Shown one piece after another: positions 37,501 to 49,500 of a stretch of 64,000 bases of DNA. The translations under genes and the position numbers were made by a program. Every line of letters begins with the position of its first letter. The first letter of the stretch is position 1. A model generated the notes under the pieces. That model was not told where the DNA came from, ran no database searches, and was given only the letters and a program-made list of their open reading frames with translations. This stretch comes from Brachynemurus nebulosus (taxonomy: Eukaryota > Arthropoda > Insecta > Neuroptera > Myrmeleontidae), in assembly GCA_035578155.1 (NCBI GenBank), contig JAPWDM010000043.1, positions 2,230,419-2,294,418 of the forward strand, read 5' to 3'.

Positions 37501-40500
37501 TATATTAACAGGAAAGAATTTTCGGGCATAAATGTGCAAATAACCTATGATTTAAGTGAAATGATTACAAGTGTGGACGCTCAGCGGCCTGGAAGTGTTC
37601 ATGATTACAGGATTTGGAAACAAAGCTCCATATATTACTCCATGGTTATTAACTCCGTTCAAAGATCCCCAAAACAGAAATGAAGAAATGTTTAACAATA
37701 TTCACTCCAGGGAAAAGTAAAGTGACCAGACGTCCCGATTTCGGCGCGACAGTCCCGCTTTTCGGAAGACTGTCCCGCATCCCGCCGATTTTTAACAATG
37801 TCCCGCTTTTTAGAAAATATGAGCATCATTTCTTATTGTAAATGTAATTGACGTTTTTTTTTCTTTTTTGCTCCCCAGTTATTTTTTAAAAGAAAGTTCG
37901 AAATAAAAGTAGGAAAAATTAAGATTTTCTTCTTTTCAAGCAAAAGGTAGGGGCGGCATTTTTCACGGTGCCTTTCATCTCATTTGTCCCGCTTTGTCTC
38001 AAGGAAAATCTGGTCACTTTAAGGAAAGGGTATTTGGGCAACAAAGATTTCCTATTTTGAGACACAAACTGAGAGTATGTTTAGAAAAAGTTCTATAAAT
38101 AATTGTCTGTTGTGCTGTATTACACAATATTAGTAAACATCTACACGATGATTTTGACTTTATAGAAGAACAGTTACGCATTTGTTACAATTCTCCAAAA
38201 TCAAGTGTTTACTTATAAGTGTAAGTTAATACTTATAAGTAAATACTTAAATTTTTAAATGTTTTTCCAATATTTACTTTTAAGTAAAAGGTATCTTTTA
38301 TTCAAGTCAAATGAAGTAATGTCTTCTACTTAAAAGTATTAACTTCTCTGCATAAGTAACCACTTATAAGGTTTTACTTTTTTTTATTCAACAGACCCCT
38401 TATTTGATATAAGTAAACTCTTTTTTTAAGTAATCACTTAGGTTTTTATTCAACTGATCATAAGTAAAGACTTAAAAAATAGGAAGTAAAAGCAAATACT
38501 TCTTTTTATTCAATAGACCCATTATAATAATAAATGCTGAAAGTAGTTTCCACGGACTCGAAGACACGCCTTGAATATTCTTGAGAAGAAAATATATTGA
38601 ACAGAAATTTATATAAAACAAAATCAAAAATTGAGCACTATTCAACACAAAATTCACTATTTACAAACTTATAAATTAATTTTTACAAATTATCAACCAA
38701 TATAAAACTACACTATTTACAAACAACTTATTTATTTAAGCTAAAATTAATATATTTAATTTACAAAAAATTTATAATACAATGCAACAATCAACATGTA
38801 TGTCCTGAAATTTAATCCCAGTATAAAAAAGTAATATCTTTTACACGTGGTACGTAGTATCATCCACTAGCACCGAACGAGTGAATACTAAGTAGCCTAA
38901 CTTGCTCAGAAATGCACACTGCCGATTACACGATAGAAATAGTAGTGCAGGTTCTATATTCTGTACGTGCGCCATACAAAAATAATTTCAAGGACATTTA
39001 GGTACTGGTACTTCGTGAATTTAAACACTTGGGTGTAATGATCGTAACATGAACATAATGTTATACAAAGCATATTGTTATTCATTTAATGACTTTACAC
39101 TGTGTTACAAAATATATTATTTTGATAAATAATTAATACAAGTAAATTATTTAAATACGTTAAATTTTTTTATATTTTAATCAGATTAACGTTAGATAAA
39201 TAAAATAACAAACGTAGTTATCATCGTCACTGGTCGATTTTAATATGAAATAATTGCACAGATTCTGAGCAAAGGTTATTTTTTATACATATCAATTTAG
39301 TCATGATTTTAATGTATTGTATTCGTACCAATACCAAATATATATTATTTATTGTCAATTTCGTATGTCTCATAGATAAAGTGCAGGACGTAACAACATA
39401 AGGCACTATTCTCTATGTGATGCGGAATTTACAACGCTTCCTACAAAATATACTATTTTAATGTACGTATTACTGAAAATATGAGTTATTAGTTAACAGT
39501 TTCTTTTTCGCATGAAATTAAATTTATTCATAACTAATATTGTACGTGTAAAAGATGTTTCAGTTTTTAGTTGAATTTTTTGAGACATTGTATCATTGTA
39601 ATGTTTACAATTTATACAATATCGACACAATATTATTGTTTTCAAAAAAAAGTGGTTCTCAGATGTTTTTTTAAAAACAGAAAATTATTTTACAAAGATA
39701 AGGTGGTCAGAGCCGGATTAAAAAAAAAAATTTTAAGGACCCCTTTTTTAGTATCAAAGTTGGCAAATATTAATTACATAAGTGAGATCTACCCACTGTT
39801 TTTGTACGGAAACTTATATACCTTACACCCTGTATATCTTATATCTATAAAGTTGATAATTTAGCTGTAATAAATAAATGGTAATTCTCAAATTATTCAC
39901 TCAATACAAAATCATTTAATTATTTACACTTATCTTTGACATATACAGCATTAGAACTATTAGATTACTGTTATCGTCAAGATGATGATCAAACCCAACA
40001 ACTATTAACCTGTGAATTACAAAATTGGTCCGGTCAGACCTGTCTAAGTTTGGCTGTGGCGGCAAATCATCGCGCCTTACTTGCACATCCATGTTCTCAA
40101 ATTATTTTAGCTGATCTCTGGATGGGCGGTTTGCGAACTCGTAAAAATACAAATATCAAAGTGATTTTAGGACTTCTACTTCCAATATATATTGTTCATT
40201 TGGAATTTAAATCGAAAGAAGAATTACAATTGATGCCTCAAACCGAAGAAGAACATTTAGAAAATGAAAGTTTAGATGACGATGGGAAACCAGAAGATAA
40301 ACCGCTCGACGGAGAGGTAAAATAAAAAATTCATAAAATTTATTTTTGCTGAACAGATAAAAATTTACCTATCGGAAATATTTATACAATATAATTTAAA
40401 ACACATAAGAACTCATAACTTTTTCTGAAAAATCAATAATATAAATTATTCATTTATTTATTTTGATGTCACTTTTGGATTATTGATAAATGTATACTAC

Positions 40501-43500
40501 GTGTTCACAATTGGAAGAGCCTTGATTTAAAATGTAAATATAAATCAAGAATAATTTTATTCACTGATTTTTAGCGTTACTTTATGGTATTCCATATTTG
40601 TTTTATTATTTACAAGAATAATTTTATTCAATTTATCTTCTGAAATGTCCATCTTTGACGATTTTCGTGTCTTTGGGCCAATTCGTATCGGCTAGAGCGC
40701 AAGTCGCTTGCAAGCACATATCGCTCAACTGCTTGCTTGCTTGCTACATAACTTAATGTATATGGTATTTTCCTATCTCACTTTCCATGTTCTCTTGAGA
40801 AGTAGCCAACGCAAATGATTGACCATAAACTATGTATGCACGAATCCAGGGTATGACTTTTATTCAAAGAGTGCTAATGTAAGTACAAGCGGGTAATATT
40901 GTACTAGATTTTTGATAAAATTTCTTGTTAATACAATAATATGTTCAAGTTGTTAGGAAATGTGTTGTTAATTATTTAAAATTTAGCTAATTCATTTGAA
41001 TTAATTTTTAATATGTAAAAATAAGTTGCGTTTTTAATCATAATAGGAATATTTTTATTGGACGGAAAAAGATTTAAAAAAAATAAAATAACATAAAATT
41101 CTCAACTAATTTTTAACTGTATAAATTGAATTATATAATTTACTTTGTTTCATTTATTTATTATTCAGCCATTCTTTTGAAACATAGCCTTTGCAGTAAA
41201 AAGGGTGCATACTAGTACACTCCCGCGGTCAGATTTTAATCTTATCTTGAAAAAGGGTCGTAGGTTAGTTCGCCCCCGACTTGTTATCTACTGACAGTTA
41301 AAATTAATTACTTAAAAATATTCAGACTGACACATATACAGCCATTCTTTAGTTACGGACATGACATTTTCACGCACATTTACAAGCCTTCTAATAACAA
41401 AAAAAAAAAATGGAAGTTATTGTTTTCTTATAAATTGTCAATACTAAGCAGATAGACAAATGTGTACACAATATTTGTACTGAATATAAGACACATAGCA
41501 TTATTAGTTTTAATGCTAGAGAAATGTTACGGACGCGACAAAAAGGTACTTTTTTGTCACGTCCGTAACACAAACTTTATTAGCTCTAGCACTAAAACTA
41601 ATAATGTTATGTATTTTATATTCAGTACAAATATTGTGTACACATTTGTCTATCTGCATAGTATTGAAAATTTATAAGAAAAAAATAACTTTTTTTTCTT
41701 ATGAGAAGGCGTGTAAAGTGCGAGAAAATGTCATGTCCGTAACAAAAGAATGGCTGTATTACAATTAGTTATTACTATTATTTAAATTTTTTTATTTAAA
41801 TTATTTTTATTTAAATTCTAAATATGTAATTAACAACACATTTTCTAACAACATGAACATATTGTATTATTAACAAGAAATTTTTTCAAAAATTTACTAC
41901 AATATTACTCTTGTATTTACATTAGCACTCTGTGAATAAAAATCATACCATGATTCGTGCATACATAGTTTATGGTCAAACATATGCTACTTCTCAGGAG
42001 AACATGGAAAGTGAGATGGAATATACATATATATCATATACATTAAGGTATATAGAAGATGATAGAAGCTACTATAAGTGTGCTAACAAGGAAATGCACC
42101 CAGAGTAAAATTCGGGATTTTGATGAAACTTCGCTGGTGTGTAGAATAGGCAAAAATAAGGAACCCGTATTTCTTTTATCGGCCACCTTCCATGTTTACG
42201 AAGTGAAGCCAGCCCCTAAATTTGGGGGTTCAAATCGTATTTCTTAAGATATCTCGAAAGCTATAAAAGACAGAGGAAAACTTTAAATTGACGAAACGTT
42301 ACTCTTTGAAAGACCTATTCACCTGTATAGTTTAAACCAGGACTGTGTTCATAAGAGGGGCTGGAGGGGTGAAAATGGGGGTAAATTTTCTTGTACAGCC
42401 TGAGTGGTTCAATGTACCAAATTTTTGCCATCATAAATAGAAAGAGCACCAAAAATTAATGAATACGTGTTTTTGCGTTTTTTCGAAATATGTGTGGTAT
42501 CTAGGCCAAATAAGGAAGAAAAAAATAGGGCAGATTATATTGCATTATTATTGACTGCGAATACGTTCTATATTTTTTTTATTTTTAGGTTTATTATCAT
42601 CATGAAAATGTAAATTTTTACTTTCCGATAATGATTCATGTATTTTTCAGTAGTTACTTAACGCTTTAAATGATTAAGACGAGTTAACTCGTCCTGCAAT
42701 ATGGCAGCTCAGAATGCTGTTATATGTATATATTCACTGGTACAGGTGCCGTCATCTGTGACAGATTTTCCGAAATACAGTATAATTCTAAATAATGTAC
42801 AATTTTATTAACATAGTTTAGTATAATTTATATTTTGTAAATTCCTAGGTTTTACTTTTTTGATGTTGGGATCTTTGATTTTTTTTTCTTTTTTTGTAAC
42901 CTTATCTATTTTACGTATCACTGGCAGTAAAAAGTCCGGCATTTTGAGACAAAACAATTTTTCCATATGGTTTGTTTAAAAGGGTTAATTGGTAATTTAG
43001 CCATGTGTATATTTGGTTAGTCATATTCGATATTTTTTATACGTATTTCTACCAAAGTTCTCTGGTCTGCAAGTGTTAATGAATGTTCAACAAGAATCAA
43101 TAATTTTCCGTTCAACAACTGCCTTTATCTTCTTACAAATTCGTTTTTAACTAAATTAACGCGGTTTATTTCTTTTTCAACATTCAAACTATTTCTTTTA
43201 TTCTTTTTGTATGTTTTATAGGTGTCAACCCTATTTCCCAAATCGCAAAATTTATTACAAAGCACCTAAACAGTGAGCGAAAGAGATTATTGCTTCTTGT
43301 CGAGCATTCATTAACACAAGCACACCAGGAGACTTTAACTTTCACAGAAATACAGTCTGTTTGGCAAGAGCGTGTACGGTAGAACTCGGAAATGATTTGA
43401 GATAAAAAATTAAAAAAGAATACACACATTATACATAATGTAGATTGTAGACTATGATGCTTTATTATCCTATGATGCTTTGCGTTTGTTCAGTAGCCTC

Positions 43501-46500
43501 CATTATCAGTAATTGACTGGAGTCTCCGAGGCATGCTTTCTACTAATTTAATTGGATAATTCAAAGGCAAAGACTCCCATATCGGTCGAATTTGATGAAC
43601 TAATTGTTTGAGAGTCCAAATTTTCTTTCCCGAAGCTTAATTTTGCTCAAAAAGAAGCTTGGTCCGAAAAAATTGCGTTGTCATAATCGCGGTTCAAATT
43701 TTCCTGCGCCTAAGTGAGTCTCTTTTTAACATGTTTTTCGGATAGTAGCGGCTTTTTTATTGTGCTACGAAACTTCACATTATGAGCCAATAAACGTCTT
43801 CTTATCGTATCACATGACACATTAGAACCCTTTTTAAGCAAAACTGCTTGCCTATCGTATAACAATAGGTAAGAATTCTTCTCGAATGTCCGTAAAATCA
43901 TTTTGTCCTCCTTTTTCGTTGCTTTTGCGTGGAGCCACAATACGGCAGATCATCGACATTTTTTACTTCAAAATAGCGTTTCACTCAATTCCTAACAAAT
44001 ATCTTTGACTTTTTCATATATTTTTCAGTTACTCCGTATATTTTTGGTCCTTTTGGATGCAAACACAAAAACACGGCTTCGTAACGTGATGCGTATTCGG
44101 CACTCATGACGAAATACGACCTTCTATAACAAAGATTGAACGACAACTGGGACTCTATATACAAAGCATTTCAGGAGGAGGGACTAGTTACGTACTCATA
44201 TTTCAGCAATCATTCACGGTTTCTAAAAGGAAGTTTTGCCGTAGACGCTCTTGTCAAACAGACTGTAGGTATAAAAAATATCGAATATGAGTTACCAAAT
44301 GTACACATGGCTAAATTACCAATTAAGTTAGTACTGAAAAATATATGAATCATTATCGGAAAGTAAAAATTTACATTTTCATGATGATAATAAACATAAA
44401 AATAAAAAAATATATAACGTATTTGCAATCAATAATAATGCAATATAATCTACCCTATTTTTTTCTTTCTTATTTGGCCTAGATACCACAAATATTTCGA
44501 AAAAACGCAAAAACACCTATCCGTTAATTTTTGGTGCTCTTTCTATTTATGATGGCAGAAATTTGGTACATTGAACCACTCAGGCTGTACAAGAAAATTT
44601 ACCCCCATTTTCACCCCTCCAGCCCCTCTTATGAACCCGGCCCTGGTTTAACCTATACAGACGAATAGGTCTTTCAAAGAGTAACATTTCGTCAATTCAA
44701 AGTTTTCCTCTATCTCTTATAGTTTTCGAAATATCTTAAGAAATACGATTTGAACCCCTAAGGCCTCATTCGCACGAGAGTTAAAAAAACGTGGCGTTAA
44801 AACATGACGTTGGCGCTTTTAAAACGTTACCAATATGTCTGTTCATACGAACGCTTTAAAATCACTTTTATCTCGTTTCTCATTGCAGTAGGACGTGAAA
44901 TGAATTCAACTAAATTACTTGCAATAGCGATTTGTGTTGCAAGAAAGCAAAAAAAGAAACAAAAGGCATCTTAGGTGCATCCCCTGAATGACAAACGATA
45001 TTCAAAAGGACAAATTGTGACACTCTATGAAGATTTAAGACAGTGTCCTGATAAATTTTTTAATTATTTTCGAATGTCGATAAGCACGTTCGACGAACTG
45101 TTGGAAATAGTGGTGCCTCGAATAACTCTTCAAGATACTAACATGCGATGTAATCTAAGTAAGCATTTCCCAGTTCTCTGACAATTTTTTAGTTATTTCC
45201 TCCCAGGCATTATTTTTCATAGATTTATTGGCATGGCAATGATTTTGCATATAGCAAAGGCCGAGTTTCAACTTCTATAATCAGCTCTTCAGGATCTATA
45301 ACCCATGACGTTGACATCGCGTCCTTATCAAGCTAGCAATGCAAACAATAAACAAATATACATGAGCTGACAACACGACACAACCGAACGCTATGCAAGC
45401 ACAAGTCACACTGAACGCAGCGTTGGCGCTTTTTTAGCTCCCGTCTGAACAGAAGCAAGACAAGCCGTAAGATACATTCGACATAACGTTCAACGCCCAG
45501 CGCTTAAAATAGAACACAGCTCGATAAAAAAACGTCGCGTTTTAAAAGCGCTGCCGTATGAATAAATACTTGAATACCCGTCTGTTTCATTTCAACACTT
45601 TTTTAACGGACGTTGATAAAGCGCTCGTGCGAATGAGGCCTAACTTTAGAGACTAGTTTCACCCCGTAAACGTGGAAGATAGCCAATAAAAAAAATACGG
45701 TTCCCTTATTTTTGCCTATTCTACACACCAGCGAAGTTTCATTAAAATCCTGAATTTCACTCTGGGTGCATCTCCTTGTAAGTGCTCAGGCCGATACGAA
45801 TTAGCCCTTTTTCTCTCCACTCGGCTGTTAGAGATTTTTCTGTTGTGAATACATAATAGATATCTTTCATAGGCAGCAATAATAAATTGTAAGCGTTGAC
45901 TTTTAACAAAAGTTAGATAAATGATAAGACATATTAAAATAAAAAGTCGACGATTATATGAATATTTAATTTTTAGAAAATTAGTAACGCTTAGGTAGCA
46001 GTAAATATGCTTCTCATTACCAGTCATTTATTATTTTTCCTATTCTCATTGAAAATTCAAACTAAGGAGAAGAATCACAAGTAATTATTAGGTATTATTT
46101 AAATTGACTTATACATCTAAAAATATATAAATCATCTTCACTCTCTCATGGCCCGTGGGTCTAGAACAAAGTGTTCAAGATCATACGAAGTAATACCACT
46201 ATTCTAATAGTATAGTTTTCCGGTATGCCTCATATGGCACTGAACACATTGTATTTTGCATGTAAACTTTGAAATGTGGTAGACTAAAAAATACCTTTGA
46301 TACCTTTGCTAAATATTGGGCATTGCGTTTGATAATAAAATCCACTTAGAATCTCCTAGAAATATATGTGTAACTAAAGCATGTTTATTTTTTTTAAATT
46401 TTATACCTTATACTAACTTGGAAATATATCAGAACTAGAAGACTGATTAACTTAGACAGATTAATAAAATCTTTGTAGCATTTCAATAAGGTGCACCGTT

Positions 46501-49500
46501 TGAAATCTAGAAAGGTGGTTAGTTCCTTTTTTTATTTTTACTACCCTACCCTAAATTAACAATAGACGTAAATTCAATGGCCGAGAAGTCCTCATATATT
46601 ACTAATACAGTGGATTTCAACTATAACGACAAAGAAGGGGCTGACAAATTTGTTTGCTAGATCCGAAAATCATATTACGCAAATATGTAATTCCTTAATT
46701 AAATTACTGATTAAATTTTATTAATAAACTATCTAAACTATAACAAAAACAAAGCAGCATAATGTCGTTTTTCCGGGAAAAAGAATGGTTGTTGCTCAAG
46801 GATAACAGTAAAGATACGTGTTAAATATCTGTGAACGAAAAGAAGATAAGAAAAACCAGTAACTCTATCGTATTCGTGCTGATTTTGTCGTAAATACTTG
46901 CAAGAAATTTTCAAAATATTCATAAAATATTATTATTTTCGAAACCGTTATTATTTATCCGAAAGTTCATTTCAACCGAGGTCACTGTAAATGAAATCCA
47001 CTGTAATTTTTAATTTAATAAAAGCATGATAATATTCGTAATTAAAACCTTAACTAGTATGTATAACTACCATTAGTTGGCCTGCTCTAATTTGTATTTG
47101 TTTATAGACTAAACGTACACGGAGCATGAGTATCCGAAGTAAGTCTTCAAGCCAACAAGGTTTCAAGGTAGAATAGATTTTTAGCATTATTATTTTCACT
47201 GTTTGCTAATATATTTGTTTGCTTTATAAATGTTTGCGAATCAAGTAAATCACATAAAAGCTATTTTAGAAATCTCATTACAACATTTAGTATCAAAAAT
47301 TAACGGACACATATAAAACATACACAAATACAATTAAGAACAAATATATTTACTTACCTACAACACCAAAGTATACATATTATGATAATTAAGTTAATAC
47401 AGTAATGACACTCCTGATGATAACCGAACCAGCTAAGTTCGCTAGGGGAAAATTTTCCCTCGAGAACTGTCGCGTACATATAATAATAAATACATTATTA
47501 TACTATATATGGGGGACCGGAATAATAAGATACAAAAGAAAGGGGTAATAAGAGACAAAAAAATTTATCTCAATTACAAATCTAATCATTAAAAAAAAAT
47601 ATACTACATACTTAGTAAATTAAATGAATCTATCTGAATTTTTTTTTGCAATTATTAAAATAATATTAAAGGTAAAAAAAATTTAATATTTCGAAAAATC
47701 CTTGTCTCTTATAACCCCTGCTGGGGTAATAAGAGACAACGTCTCTCTCTAGCTGCCCATATAAACTACTGTAAAATCAATTGAAGTAATAGCAGATATC
47801 TAGAGAAAATTCTGAATCAACCAAATCTTTTTGCTTACAGCCGTTCTCAAAATATCTTAGGTTAAAAAAAGTTTCAAAACTGGTTTCTGAAATTCGTTTT
47901 TTTTTTTTTAATATTTAATATAAGTTAATAAAAAATTTATTTTCTTGTTATTTTGTACAATCTATATGGGCTAGAGACAAGCGTGATACATGACAAAAAA
48001 ATTTGAGGTAAATACGAAATTTTTTTTTAATTATTTAAAAACAAAGCTAAAGTTATTACTCCGTAAAAATTTAAACATGGGGTAATAAAAGACAAGAATA
48101 GAATCCAGTAATTAAGAAGGTTTTTAAAATTTTCAGTGATTATTTATTATTTGTCATGCTTCCCGTCAACAAATTACATATCAAAAATATTCAAAAACTT
48201 AATACAGTAACAGAAAAAAATGAAATCGGTGAAAATTCATGAACTTTTAACTTAATTCAAATGTAAAGTTTTTTTCAATTGACTAAGGAAGATTCAAAAA
48301 CTATTAGAAACTTATCAACAAGTTATTGGTGATAAAGTGAACATATTGAAACTATCATTACTTATTTTTTAAAATGTCTGATCTTGAATTTATGGAGATT
48401 AGACAAGGAGACGAAACTCAATGTATTCAAAAAAGAGTCCAAATCAAAGATGGCACTCGTGTTCGTCGGATACGAAAGCGGTAGAGTACTTATTCTCAAA
48501 TGGAACACTCTCAAATGGAAACGCGAGCTTCTATATTATCTTTGTTAGCGTTTGAATAGAATCTTCTGGAATCTTTTTCAATGTTCAACTCAGTTATAAG
48601 TGGGTTTTTCGATCATTTTTAAAATAAACTTAATAATTTTTATTTTGCGTCGCGTCATTTATATTGTATATTATATAATTCGCTGACGTCACTATGTAAA
48701 GTCGGAGTCAGTACCATTGGATATCCGCCGTATAAAGTAATTTAAACTATAAGAGTTTATTTCATTGATATGTAATTTCTATGTATTTCCTTATTATTAA
48801 ATATCATCAACCGACATTGGTGATTCTCAAATGGAAACACTCACTTCCCCAGTCCCGACGTGTTTCCATTTGAGAATAAGCACTGTATTTACATTCTGTT
48901 TTATCCGTTTTATGTTACTATATTCGCTATCTTCACATCAGTATTCGAGCATTATTAACGCCGCGAGTGGTAAAAAAAGAAAGCCTTATATTTACCATTT
49001 TCCTAACCAATTTTATCAATGCCTCTCATACAAGTAAGAGCTCCATCTTATAATACTCCATTCTTGAATTATTGGTGTTTTTTTGACCTTATCTCTTATT
49101 ACCCCGGTCTCCCCTAGATAGAATGATTTTTTTTTGAGTTCTCATAAACCACAAGATATAGAGTCGATGAAATTGGTAAAAAAATAGTTTTAAAACTTTA
49201 ATATCATTTCTGGATAATTTCGCGATTTTTTCTAATTGTGTTTACCTTTTTAAACGTCTTACCTTTTTCGAAGAAAAATCTCGGAACTTTTATAATTTTT
49301 TCGTTATATCCGTCTGTCACACTCCTATAATTTCTACATCTCTCGATCTATGAACATGAAATTTTGTATGTACGTGGTTCAGGTAGAGATTTCAGTTAAA
49401 CCGCAGCAAAACAAATGTTTTTCTCCTTTTTAAGATACTTTTGCGCATTGAAATATGGGGCAGAAAATTTTTTGTATGCACCATATCGTGTGAGATATAT

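Larger units (their letters stand above)
35438..38398 (+). mobile_element. PIF/Harbinger transposon copy D, nested in copy A
   Basis: The ends are GGGTCTATTGAATAAAAA and TTTTTATTCAACAGACCC with CTT on both sides (35435-35437, 38399-38401). It lies in the opposite orientation to copy A. It is split by copy B and by a hAT MITE (37718-38021). Confidence 0.87.
21299..38520 (-). mobile_element. PIF/Harbinger transposon copy A (outermost of a nested set)
   Basis: The ends are GGGTCTATTGAGTAAAAA and TTTTTATTCAATAGACCC, with ATT on both sides (21296-21298, 38521-38523). Its own sequence is 21299-22553, 35372-35437 and 38402-38520, about 1.4 kb. It is broken first by a BEL/Pao element (duplication AGTAG) and second by copy D of its own family (duplication CTT). 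It carries a decayed transposase on the minus strand. Confidence 0.88.
42086..45779. mobile_element. long-terminal-inverted-repeat DNA element with at least four nested insertions
   Basis: The ends are ACAAGGAAATGCACCCAGAG and CTCTGGGTGCATCTCCTTGT. The arms match for over 600 bases (for example aggggctggaggggtgaaaa against ttttcacccctccagcccct). The left arm is broken by 42662-42984 and 43042-43350, the right arm by 44762-45640, and the loop holds a Tc1 remnant. Flanks aagtgtgct and aagtgctca hint at an aged 8-9 base duplication. Long arms with 8-9 base duplications fit Mutator-like or P-like elements; the family is not settled. Confidence 0.65.
40675..45807. mobile_element. foldback MITE (Harbinger-like family) enlarged by nested insertions
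   Basis: The ends are GGGCCAATTCGTATCGG and CCGATACGAATTAGCCC with TTT on both sides (40672-40674, 45808-45810). The left arm (40675-about 41200) is mirrored by 41760-42060 (for example cagagtgctaatgtaagtac and its complement). It contains a Tc1-type MITE (41339-41756) near its centre and a 3.7 kb element (42086-45779) in its right arm. Confidence 0.8.

Noticed and set aside
39571..39864. 97-codon open frame before TRPM exon 9
   Set aside because: Low-complexity, hydrophobic translation of AT-rich intron without family likeness, and it includes a run of lysines from poly-A.
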